A stretch of DNA of 64,000 nucleotides from Jackrogersella multiformis (Eukaryota > Ascomycota > Sordariomycetes > Xylariales > Hypoxylaceae), in NCBI GenBank assembly GCA_902806575.1, contig CADCXD010000007.1:744001-808000 (forward strand). Direction: 5' to 3'. Position numbers and translations under genes: made by a program. The stretch's first letter is position 1. Every line of letters starts with the position of its first letter. Positions 1 to 9,276 of this stretch are shown here, in pieces. The notes beneath the pieces are model-generated. The model saw only the letters and a program-made list of their open reading frames with translations. It ran no database searches and was not told where the DNA came from.

Positions 1-449
1 TCAATTCATGTAGGTAGTCTCTCTTCTCTCTTCTCGCACCCATCACAATTCGCCTCTTCTTGCCTTGTAAAAGACAACCCGCAACACCAGGACCACGCCA
101 GCCGTCCTCCTTTTCCCAATCCGAGTGCGTAGCCGGTCTATATTTACCATACTTCCCACATCTCACCTCGCCATTTCCGCTACCCGCACTTTTGACAGCA
201 GCGAGGTTTTCTCCCCTCGTTGGGTTTTCCGGTCCTGGCCATTGTTGAAGATTCCTGCACCAACCCCAATCCATCCGATCGGGTAACAATCCATTTAGCA
301 TTTCACCTGGGCTGTTGTGGTTTCTGCGACGTCTTGTAGACTAGGTCTTTCTTCCCTCTTTACTGCGCACGAGGATCTTGGCCTTTATTTGGTGCCTGCT
401 ACTCATCCGTAACCCGGATTACAGCTCCAGCAAGTTACCGATCGCGATT
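1..449 (+). promoter_or_regulatory. Upstream region and probable 5' leader of the SR-protein gene
   Basis: No gene is supported here. The stretch is pyrimidine-rich (CTCTCTTCTCTCTTCTCG near 18-38, CTCCTTTTCCC near 108), which is common in promoters of highly expressed fungal genes. It runs directly into the start codon at 450. No TATA box is obvious. Whether transcription starts inside the window cannot be told. Confidence 0.4.
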
Positions 450-2147
450 ATGGCGTCCACCGAGGTTTCTGCCACCAGGCTCTACCTAGGCAACCTGCCG
501 AAGGGTGGTAAGTTGTTATACCTAGAGGCTTGTTCAAGTTCGTGTTGCGGTGTGACAGAGCTTGGACTAGCTTGGCGTCGCCCTGTTGTAGCTACTAACC
601 TTCGCAACTAGCTACCAAATCTGATGTCGAAGCTCACTTCGCGACCCATGGCACTGGCGAAATTACCGAGGTCAAGCTGATGAATGGATTCGGCTTCATC
701 GAATACAAGGATCCTATGGATGCGCGCGATGTTGTTCCTGGTGAGCATTCTACCAACCCTTCCCTCTTTTTGGACGTCAAGTACGAACTCATTTGCTAAC
801 CTTGCTCCGCGTCGCAGCTTTCCGTACGTCTTGGACTGTTCCTGGCCACCGTCTCTCCTGATTACTCTCCTGTTTCCCTGGCTAATATTGACGATAAGAT
901 GGATCTGACTTCATGGGCGAGCGCTTGACCGTGCAATTCGCCCGAGGTTCTCGTCACCGCGAAGGCTTCGGTGGCCACGAGCGCACCGCGCCGCGCCCTC
1001 GTCGCACTCCTCACCGCATGCAGATAACTGGACTTCCCAATGAAACCAGCTGGCAGGTCTGTTAAACTCCCGTTTTTCCGTTCTTCGCCCTCGGATTCTG
1101 GCTTTAGATCATGATTTCCCCTCCTTGGTACAGCGGGCCGTCTTGCGCCGTGTGCTTTTTCGCCTCAGCAGCGAGGATGCTGACATCCAACAATCTTGTT
1201 TGTGATGTCATGACCATCGATTTAGCTCTCCCAAACTTCTGGTGGACAGATCTTAGGAGCTGGTCAAGGTTCCTTAAGGATTTCCATGTCGGACGTAACC
1301 GCCTGCTTGGATTGGTTTGACCGCATTCCTTTGCTGGTGCTGCTTCTGGAGTTGGAGATATTGGCCTCATTCGCATATGTTTCACATCGCTCCTCGGACC
1401 CCCCACTTACATGGAATCTGGATCTAGGACCTGAAAGACTTTGCTCGACAATCCAGTCTGGATGTCGTATACTCAGAGACGGGCCGCGACGGCAATGGCC
1501 GTGGGTACGTAAAGCATTCCGATATATCCTCCGGAATCCCTTGCATGTTGGCTAATATCAACTCCATCAACAGCTTTGTCGAGTTCGAAACCGCAGCTGA
1601 TTTGAAGACTGCGGTAGAGAAGCTTGACGGACGCGAGTTCAAGGGGCAACGGGTCAATTGCGTCGCTGACGTAAGTCTGGTAGCCGCTTGCTACCTTGCA
1701 CGTGCTAACTCTGGTTATTAGACCCAGCCGGATTTCCCTCACCGCGAGCGCGGTGGTCGCTCTCGTTCTCCCATGGGTCGCCGGCCCTACGGCGCACCCG
1801 GCGAGGGATACGAACGACGTGGCCCACCTCGTGCAGGATACAGCAGCCCCCGCGGCTATCGCGACGACTATCGTGATAGGAGCCCTCGCCGTGATTACTA
1901 CGAGGAACGCCGTTACAGGTCGCCGCCGCGCCGTGGACCTGTCGATGATTATCCGCCACCACGTGGACGCTACGAAGATCCCTATCGACGCGAGTATGGC
2001 CCCCCGCCGGATCCATACGTCAACGGACGACCATCATATGATCGACCTCCACGAGACTTCCCCCCCAGGGAGGGCGGATATGGAGCTCGTGAAGGAGGCG
2101 GTGGCTACCCTCGGGAAGAGTACCGCCGAGGTGGTGGTTACTGGTAA
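450..2147 (+). CDS. SR-type pre-mRNA splicing factor with two RRMs and an Arg/Gly/Tyr/Pro-rich tail (Srp2-like)
   Basis: RNA-binding protein of the SR family, expected to act in the nucleus in splice-site selection. Proposed exons are 450-507, 612-740, 818-823, 899-1056, 1428-1504, 1574-1670 and 1722-2147; they sum to 951 nt, a continuous frame of 316 aa. RRM1 begins at TRLYLGNLP and includes GFGFIEY (RNP1-like); RRM2 begins MQITGLPNETSWQDLKDFA and carries GRGFVEFE. The tail from about residue 180 is rich in RS, RSPMGRRPYG, DDYRDRSPRRDYYEERRYRS and RGGGYW. The 6-nt third exon (CTTTCC) is needed to give VVPAFHGSDFMGERL, the expected end of RRM1. The fourth intron is long (371 nt) with a weak GTCTGT donor, which suggests regulated splicing. 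The start is the only ATG that opens directly into RRM1. Family assignment is firm; which SR paralogue it is remains inferred. Confidence 0.9.
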
Positions 2148-2577
2148 ATTTCTCAAGCTCATAGTTTTTCCTCTTTTAAACAACCCCCCTTACGTTGTCT
2201 AGATACCTCTCCGTCTCTCCGTCAAGGCCGGTCCGCTACTCCGCGCCTAAGGTACAGTATGGGAACTACAGCATGGGAACCAGAGCTACGAAACAGGCGG
2301 CGAAAAAGGGAACAAAAATACATTGAAGGGTAACCTATCCGGGATTAAAAAAATGAGATTTGACGGCCGGCTTCGATGTATTGATGAGGGCGGCAAGGAC
2401 AGGATGCAAATGGATTGTTTGCGAAGCTTGGTTGAGCCTATGCTCTGGTTGGCTTTGGGTTAATTGTGTGTATGATCAGGCAAGACAGTTGCGGTTACTT
2501 TTGCTTTTTCTTTTGCTTTTACGAAGACCGAATGAGATGTTTTCTACCTAATGCAGGAGCCGATGCAGCTATGAGCA

Positions 2578-2680
2578 AGCTGCCTAGGTGCCTACATACC
2601 TAGGTTGCAGGTACATATGCAGACTACACCTAACCTACCTAGGTAGGTACCTATGTGGCTAGCTAGGTGGCTAGGGCTAT
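2578..2680. repeat. Cluster of CCTAGGT / TACCTACC motifs
   Basis: CCTAGG palindromes and ACCTACCTAGGTAGGTACC words recur several times here, interspersed with CTAGCTAGGTGGCTAG. The same words recur in most intergenic regions of this window and not in the coding exons. Confidence 0.7.
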
Positions 2681-3263
2681 CCCGACCTCATCTAGATCCG
2701 ATCATTGCAAAGGAGTTAGTCCCATCGTGTCATAGATAGCACACGCCATTAATCTAGGTACGTACCGGTCTAAACAACTAAGACTAGGACCGTTTAAACC
2801 GTTTAATACTATATATACATACTAAGAGAGGGTACCTACATAGGTGGGCGGCATTTGTGTACTGCTTATTAATTAGTCTACATCTCTGATGTTCTCTGCG
2901 GCAAGATTGAAACCGGAGCAATCTCAAAGCCGAGGAGAGCGATACCTATGTAGGTAGTTGATAATTCTGTTAACTACACGTAAGAGAGAAAATCACTGTT
3001 GTGATTACAAATCCTAATGGCATCAGCGGTAATAGATAACCTCTAAATTCTATGTGATTCGTTGCGTAAGGTTGCGCTTTACAATCATAGAATAGCTTCG
3101 AGTACAGTTACCCCTTACAGCTACCCCTCCACATTTTAAGGTACATACCTACTTACCTACCTACCTACCTACATACGTGGCTACACAGCAAGGAGCACCC
3201 GGGCATAAGGTAATTCGAGATTAGAGTTCGCCGTTTTATTCTCAAACCGGAATTAACGGAGAG

Positions 3264-3283
3264 TACCTTAGGTACCTAAGGTA
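3264..3283. repeat. Perfect 20-bp palindrome upstream of the GST gene
   Basis: TACCTTAGGTACCTAAGGTA is its own reverse complement over all 20 bases. It lies 38 bp before the GST start codon and is followed by a TACCTACCTACCTAC run (3299-3313). Function unknown; it could be an operator-like site or part of a dispersed repeat. Confidence 0.7.
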
Positions 3284-3320
3284 TCACATTATTCATACGT
3301 ACCTACCTACCTACATCTTG

Positions 3321-4514
3321 ATGTCGGGTAACGCTCTCCGCAGCGTGCTGCTGCAGTGTATAAGAAACCCCTCTGCCCGTCTCTCAGGTCGAAGTCTTGC
3401 TCCTTCTTATATACAAAAACATAGCTGCACCACGATATTCTATTATAGAGCTTTATTCTCTACATCCCGTATAACAACGCCGCCACCATCTACTTCACCA
3501 CCAGACCAAGATCTAAATATGTCGGAGCCAACCGGTCTCATCGCCAAGAGCGGTATCGAACTTCTGACATTTGGTATATTGATATATTCGAAACAATAAG
3601 AGTACCTATTACTCATATAATTCATATAGGCACACCTAACGGCCACAAGATTAGCATTCTACTCGAGGAACTAAAGGAGGCGTATGGCAAGGAATACACA
3701 TGGCAATCCATCAATATCATGAAGAACACACAAAAGGAGCCGTGGTTCACTGCGATATGCCCCAATGGCCGTATCCCGGCTATTATCGACCATGACCGAA
3801 ACGACTTCCCCGTCTTCGAGGGTCTCGCAATTCTAAGCTACCTGACTCGCCACTACGACCCCGAGCACAAGTTCAGCTTCCCCGTCGACAGCGATGACTA
3901 CAGCGTTAGTGAGCAGTGGATGGCATGGCAACAGTACGTATTTGAACAGCTTCCTAATCTTTCTGCGAAACCATCATATACATCAAATCTACCTAGCTTA
4001 TAATACTCCTAAAACGGGCTGAGGATGACCAGAACACTTGTTAACTTATCGCTCGTTCAATAGCGGCGGCGTCGGTCCTATGCAAGGTCAAGGAAACCAC
4101 TTCTTTCACTTCGCGAAGGAGAAGATCCCCTACGCGATTCAGCGATACGTCGGCGAGACGGAGCGTCTATACGGTGTCCTAGATAAGCGGCTCGAGGACC
4201 GCGACTACATCGTCGGGCCCGGCAGAGGCAAGTACAGCATCGCCGACATCAACTTATTCGGCTGGACCAACGTGGCGCTCCTTAGCGGCGTCGAGCTCAG
4301 CCGGTTCCCCAACATCCAGAAGTGGCTCGACCGCATCATTGCGCGTCCGGCTGTGAAGAAGGGCATCGCTATACCGGTGGAGAGCAACTACGGCAATGAC
4401 GCCCTGAAGAAAGGCATAGAGACGGATCCAGAGAAGAGGGCGACGTCTGAGGAGAACGCCAAGTATCTGAAGGAGTGTCAGGAGAAGTATGGATATAAGT
4501 ATGCCTCGCCTTAA
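3321..4514 (+). CDS. Ure2-like glutathione S-transferase with a putative mitochondrial leader
   Basis: Glutathione transferase of the fungal Ure2p/GstA-like group, which conjugates or reduces substrates with glutathione. Exons 3321-3573, 3630-3933 and 4064-4514 give 335 aa. The thioredoxin-like half spans about residues 75-175 (TPNGHKISILLEEL, CPNGRIPAIIDHD, FEGLAILSYLTRHYD). The helical half follows with GGVGPMQGQGNHF, VGPGRGKYSIADINLFGW and FPNIQKWLDRI. The second exon joins to GGVGPMQGQ through a CA|C codon, restoring the family motif. About 66 residues precede the usual start: they are basic and Ser/Arg-rich with few acids (RSVLLQCIRN, LFSTSRI), like a mitochondrial presequence. A second in-frame ATG at 3519 (MSEPTGLIAKSG) matches the usual cytosolic start, so two isoforms are possible. 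Family certain, targeting inferred. Confidence 0.9.
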
Positions 4515-5040
4515 AAGATTAAATTATAAGGGAGGGTACCTAGATATATATCCGAGCACTTGAGTATCTGTCTGCGTATAATATGTACTATTTACTTAGG
4601 CAGATACGTATTTAGCAACATGAAATAAACGCATTGAGTAACGAACCCCCTGGGTGTCTTCTATGGCTTAAGGGATATTTTTATTTTTATTTTTATTTTC
4701 TCCATTATTTGTCCCATTTCCGAGCTTCGAAGAAAATGTCTATAAGCGCGATGCTTTCGACAGGTGGACTATTTTCAACTTCGGCTTGAGTTTTCCCGGA
4801 TCGTCAACTGTGCTATCCCCAGTTCCCCGCAATCCGGCAAGCAGCCCCCGTCTTAGATGCTACCTCGTACCTGGCTCTAAGACCCTTCCGTCGGGGGAAA
4901 TTGGAGAACAGTGTGGAACTTTTGGGGTGAGGTCTGTTGATAAAATGGCGACATCTGCTCAGGTTTCGCTTTGTCCGGTTGCAAGTTAATGCCGTTATTT
5001 GGTGCTTCTACTGCTAGGCGTGGTCAAATATTCGCCTGTC
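4515..5040. other. Intergenic region
   Basis: No gene supported. It contains an A/T-rich run of TATTTTTATTTT repeats (4677-4700) and then the presumed promoter of the GH79 gene. An open frame at 4786-4989 has no recognisable protein. Confidence 0.5.
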
Positions 5041-6804
5041 ATGACTACTCGTTCAGTTGCTTTTACGGCGCTCCTGGCCGCGGTGGGAGTCGCAGCTCAA
5101 GACGTTGCAGTCGATGTTCCGAGTGATCTTGCTACGCGCTCGCTCGTGCCAGATGTCTACGGATACTCGGTAGAACCGGTATGGGTTGACGACTATATCA
5201 GCACACCCTTGGCTGCCACCCTCCTGAGCGCCATCGCAGATGTTACGGGCAAACCACCTGGTATCCGTATTGGCGGGAACACAGCCGACCAGACTTATAT
5301 ACACGACACGCTGTCGACTGGAAACGCTTCCGTCTCCATACCAGCCCCCTTGACCGCCAAGCAATTTAACATCACCTCGAAATGGTACGATAGCTGGGCG
5401 GACTACTTCCCCCAGAACACCGATATCATATACACGCTGAACCTCGCCGTGAACGACTCGGCGTGGGCGATCGCCGTCGCCGAGGCCGAGGCCGTGCACG
5501 CGGCCCTGGGCGAGAAGCTCGTCATGCTCGAGCTCGGCAACGAGATCGACCACTTCATCAACAAGGGGTGGCGCGACCAGTCCTGGGGCGTGGCCACGTA
5601 CCTCGAGCAGGTCCGGAACCTGACGGGCCAGATCGTCAGCTCGGACTGGTACAAAGCCATCGCCGAAGCCAGCAGGCCCAAGTTCCAAGTGGGCGTGTTC
5701 GCCGACCCGCCCTGGGTCCCCGACCAGCAGGACGAGATCGACGACTTCAGCATCGAGAACCTCACGCTGGCGGAGCGGCCCGAGGACCGCGAGCTCGTCG
5801 GCAGCTACGCGACGCACCTGTACCCGCAGTCGACGTGCGACGCCGCGCGCTGGCTGCGCATGCGCCTGGACCTGCTGTCGAACCACACGACGCTGTGGCT
5901 CAACGTGTCGCAGTACGCGCCGCAGGTGGCGGCGGCGGACGCGGCCGGGTCCCCCCTGGTCATGGGCGAGACCAACTCCGTGTCGTGCAGCGGCAAGAGC
6001 GGCATCAGCGACACCTTCGGCGCCGCGCTGTGGGGCGTCGACTACGTGCTCATGGGCGCCAGCATCGGCATCGAGAAGACCTACTTCCACCTCGGCGCCC
6101 AGAGCGAGTACAGCTCCTTCACCCCCCTGCCCTACGACCACAAGAACGAGTCCCTCGAGTCCGGCATCCGCGCCAACTGGTACGGCCACTACTTCGTCGC
6201 GAAGGTCGCGGCGGCCGCCGGCGGGGAGCTCCGCATCGCCGCGCTGCCCGGCGCGAACTCCAGCGAGCTGAGCGGGTACGCCGTGTACAGCAGCGGCAGC
6301 GGGGAGCTCAAGAAGCTGGTGTTCCTGGACATGGGGGTGTGGAACGGCACGCAGGGGCTGAGCAACAACTCGACGCTCAGCGCGACGGACGGCGCGTCCT
6401 TCAGCACGGGCGCGCGGCCCAGCTCCTCGCTCCAGGTGGCGACGCCCTGGTGCGCGGGCCGCGGCGTCGCCGCCACCCGGCTCACGGGCCCCGGCACCAA
6501 CGCCAAGAGCGGCGTGCAGGTCGCCGGCGTCACCTTCGACGCGCGCACCGGCGCGAAGCTGGGCCAGGACGCCGCCGAGGTGCTGACGGTGGGCCAGGGC
6601 GGCGCGCTCGAGGTCCGCCTCACAAGGGCCGAGGGCGTCCTGCTCGAGGCCGTGGGGGCTGCCGGCAATTGCTCCGCTGCGGGTGCGGAGGTCCCGGTCG
6701 GTGCCGCGGCGGCGGGTAGGGCCGGCAGGGCTCGGTGCGGGTTGCTGCTGGGTGTTGGGAGTGCGCTGTTTGCGGCGGGTTTGGGTTTGGGTTTGGGCTT
6801 GTGA
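5041..6804 (+). CDS. Secreted GH79-family glycoside hydrolase (beta-glucuronidase-like), probably GPI-anchored
   Basis: Single-exon gene of 587 aa. The chosen ATG gives a signal peptide (TTRSVAFTALLAAVGVAA, then Q). The body matches the GH79 (clan GH-A) (beta/alpha)8 pattern: LVPDVYGYSVEPVWVDDY, PPGIRIGGNTADQT, LELGNEIDHF with the likely acid/base Glu168, and VMGETNSVSCSGKSG with the likely nucleophile Glu310; the spacing of about 140 residues fits a retaining GH-A enzyme. Many Asn-X-Ser/Thr sites fit a secreted glycoprotein. The C-terminus has a small-residue stretch followed by a hydrophobic tail (LLLGVGSALFAAGLGLGLGL), as in GPI signals. Expected role: removal of glucuronic acid or 4-O-methyl-glucuronic acid from plant or proteoglycan glycans at the cell surface. 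The gene becomes very GC-rich after about 5460, creating long shadow frames on both strands. Exact substrate unknown. Confidence 0.88.
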   Translation: MTTRSVAFTALLAAVGVAAQDVAVDVPSDLATRSLVPDVYGYSVEPVWVDDYISTPLAATLLSAIADVTGKPPGIRIGGNTADQTYIHDTLSTGNASVSIPAPLTAKQFNITSKWYDSWADYFPQNTDIIYTLNLAVNDSAWAIAVAEAEAVHAALGEKLVMLELGNEIDHFINKGWRDQSWGVATYLEQVRNLTGQIVSSDWYKAIAEASRPKFQVGVFADPPWVPDQQDEIDDFSIENLTLAERPEDRELVGSYATHLYPQSTCDAARWLRMRLDLLSNHTTLWLNVSQYAPQVAAADAAGSPLVMGETNSVSCSGKSGISDTFGAALWGVDYVLMGASIGIEKTYFHLGAQSEYSSFTPLPYDHKNESLESGIRANWYGHYFVAKVAAAAGGELRIAALPGANSSELSGYAVYSSGSGELKKLVFLDMGVWNGTQGLSNNSTLSATDGASFSTGARPSSSLQVATPWCAGRGVAATRLTGPGTNAKSGVQVAGVTFDARTGAKLGQDAAEVLTVGQGGALEVRLTRAEGVLLEAVGAAGNCSAAGAEVPVGAAAAGRAGRARCGLLLGVGSALFAAGLGLGLGL

Positions 6805-7384
6805 GAGTTGGGGTCTGGGTAGATGGCTAGGAGAATTCGACTTAATATGACTAACTATAGTATATATGTATGTATATGGCCTTGTTTATATGGCGCAGCC
6901 TACTATCAGGTACGTACCTAGGTAGGTAGGTATTCGAGGACGGGGAAATGATCAAGGCGTATTTTAGTCTGACGAGAGGCTTCGAGACGACGAGCGGTTG
7001 TGGCAATGATAGACGGTATCAGTGATTAATGATATATGAGCCCTTCTCGCGTTGGCTGCGGCATACTATTCTGCCATTGTAGTATGTGTCTTAGAATCGT
7101 AACCTGTATAGTGCGGGAAAGGTTTAGATATCACGGCAACCCGGACACTAGGTGTGAAGTTCATGTTCCTAGAGGATCAGCTGATGAATACCTCGTACGT
7201 ATATAGGTATGCTCAGTTAGATTATCGCATACTCTGAATAGAGTCAATAAAAACCACGAAGTTCCAGCACGGAAAAGGGGTAACATTGACGAAGGACCTT
7301 CAAGTGAAGCAATGCAACCCTAAACTCCAGACACCGTCATCCATACACATGATGTAAACGTATCAAACTACCGAACTACATAAA
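6805..7384. other. Intergenic region between two convergent genes
   Basis: Nothing recognisable beyond a TACGTACCTAGGTAGGTAGG motif at 6911-6930 and AT-rich 3'-flank sequence. The GH79 gene ends on the left and the tyrosinase gene ends on the right, so both 3' UTRs probably lie here. Confidence 0.5.
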
Positions 7385-9276
7385 TCATATTCTCTTTAAG
7401 ATGGAAAGACAAGGGGAATGCTCTGCCAAAGCATTGCTGCGGTCGATGATGGCCTTTGTATATACCCTCTTGTTTCCGTACTTCGGGAATTCGGATGTGC
7501 TGCTGCTACGGGCGACGTCTATGGCTGCGAGATTCAACTTTAAACTTGTGATGGCCTTAGCGTTGACGGTATCTCCGGTCCCTCGTGTTTAGGTTAGACA
7601 TCACCATAGCACCTAATATATCCCATTCTTTGAGCTCGGGGTGCGTGTATCCGAACGTCTGGAGCGAAGAGATCTTGATGCCCGTGTGGAAGGACTTTCC
7701 GTCTTTCTGGTAGAACGGCTTCACGGGGCCCTCAGCTGTAATGCTCTCGCCGCGGGCCTGGGAATACAGACCACCGTTTGCGTAGGATTCTGACTGGTAG
7801 GTGTTATTAGAGTGGATTGCCGTCCAGAGGGCAGCAAGGCGGCCTAAGTTGGAGTGATGCAGCATGCTGTGTAGGGAGGTTAGGAGTTTTAGAAGACTGC
7901 GAGATGTACTCTCCAGACGTGAAATCTCCTGTAGGATTGCGGGATTGGTAGGAAGAAATACCTGGGTAGTGATTAGGAATGGGAATAGGGGGAGGGGTAC
8001 TCACAAGAGCGAATCAAAAGCAGTTATGTCTATGGAAGCAAATGAACCCCCAACAGCATTATGGATGATATTATGTGCTGCTTCTAAGCTGAGTCCCGCC
8101 GGACTTGCCATCGACGACATCTGGTCGTAGGTCTCGGCGTAAGCGAAGGTGCGGTACTAAGTTCCAAGGTAGAACCAACATGAGTTACGTATTTCAGAAG
8201 TTCCGATCTCCATCATGCTTTGCTTTGCTTGCTCACAACATGATCCTTCAACTGGTCTGCTACGGCCGCAAGGTCTGCGTTGACCGCCTCAAGGCTAAAT
8301 GGCAATCCCCATCAGACGCGCGCGTCGTCTCCCCCGGCCAGCTCTCTGAGCCGGGAAGCTGGCTCTGGCTTAGGGGGTAGCTTTGCCACCGGTAGCTATA
8401 CAGCGGGTTGAGGAGCGTCAGGGGACCGCGCGGCCCTCTCACGGTAACGATATCCTGCGCGCACGAGGGCGGGAGCCGCGGATTCGCGACCCAGTCCCAG
8501 TACGGCAGCCGTAACACGCGCGCGGCCTGCCTGTACACGGACGCGTTCTGGTGGCCGGCGTATTGCGAAGCGATGTGCTGGATCTCGGATCCGAGGACCT
8601 GCTGTTCGGGATGAGAAGGTAAACCGAGGGATTTATAGGCCACTAACTAGAATCCACCTACCTCGTACATAGCGACGTATGGACGGTGCCATGCTACGAA
8701 TCGTGTCTCCTTTTCCTCCGCGTTAGCAGCGCGGACTTTGAAAATACGAAAAGGGGTAACAAAAAGGGGTAGCAAAAAGGGGCAATAGAAGGGGAAACTA
8801 CACCGTGCGCGCAGAAACTACCACCCGAGCCTCCCGAAACCGGTACTACTCCGTTATATGGAGCGTGAGGCATTCCGTGGATGCCTAGAAGATGCCATAT
8901 AAGAATATGAGAAAACCAATGGGGTCGAAAGACCTGATTGGCGTTCTCACCCGAAAGATCAAAGTGTGATCGTTCGTTCGTTTCTCTCTCTTCCTGCAGT
9001 GCTGCAAGGCCCTGGATGTACAAGTCCCTGCTTCCCGGTAAGAGAGTCGTGCTTAAGTTCGCATTAGTGGCGACTGTACCATCTAGGTCCGCCCCCATTT
9101 TGGAGATCGTTAACTTCCCACCTCGCAGGACGCTCGCCGGTGTTGTTGTTGATGCCTGTGGTCAGACCCGTTACGGATATAGGCTGTTGGGCTTGGCCGT
9201 CGAACTGAGATTGGGTGGGTAGGACCGCGGCGGGCATGCATACGGCCAAGGGGATTAGTCTCCTGATTATCGACAT
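7385..9276 (-). pseudogene. Secreted tyrosinase (type-3 copper phenol oxidase) with an apparent one-base frameshift
   Basis: Tyrosinase, oxidising mono- and diphenols to quinones in melanin formation. Proposed exons, in order of transcription: 9276-9080, 9027-8951, 8884-8802, 8709-8662, 8601-8237, 8156-8005, 7866-7605 and 7555-7385. The N-terminus has a signal-like hydrophobic stretch (LIPLAVCMPAAVLP). The CuA ligands are visible in GIHGMPH, FCAHG (a Cys-X-His thioether pair) and WHRPYVAMYE; CuB in AAHNIIHN and MLHHSNLGRL; LRLPYWDW is intact. Exon 5 is 365 nt, where 366 would keep the frame: it reads TTRASDGDCHL in one frame, then LEAVNADLAAVADQLKDHV in the next, the shift lying within about 8295-8310. 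No intron of normal size repairs this without losing the conserved NPLYSYRW. Otherwise the gene looks complete (about 451 aa), so this is either a young pseudogene, a sequencing error or an allele. The last two exons are less certain. Confidence 0.75.

Larger units (their letters stand above)
2148..3320. other. Intergenic region rich in ACCTAGGT-type motifs
   Basis: No gene found. After the 3' end of the SR gene the sequence carries many copies of TAGGTACCTACC and related words (2578-2680, 2938-2960, 3139-3180, 3261-3316). The last cluster lies in the promoter of the glutathione transferase. Confidence 0.6.

Noticed and set aside
1104..1742. Minus-strand frames across the SR-protein gene
   Set aside because: They overlap confirmed exons and the long intron of the RRM gene and show no domain.
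5053..6189. 378-aa antisense open frame (minus) and a 418-aa plus frame at 5463-6719 over the GH79 gene
   Set aside because: Both are Arg/Gly/Ala/Val-rich shadows caused by very GC-rich third positions in the real gene; only the GH79 frame has conserved domain motifs and a signal peptide.
7807..8380. Small frames on both strands inside the tyrosinase locus
   Set aside because: Their peptides come from introns or wrong frames; the tyrosinase exons explain the region.
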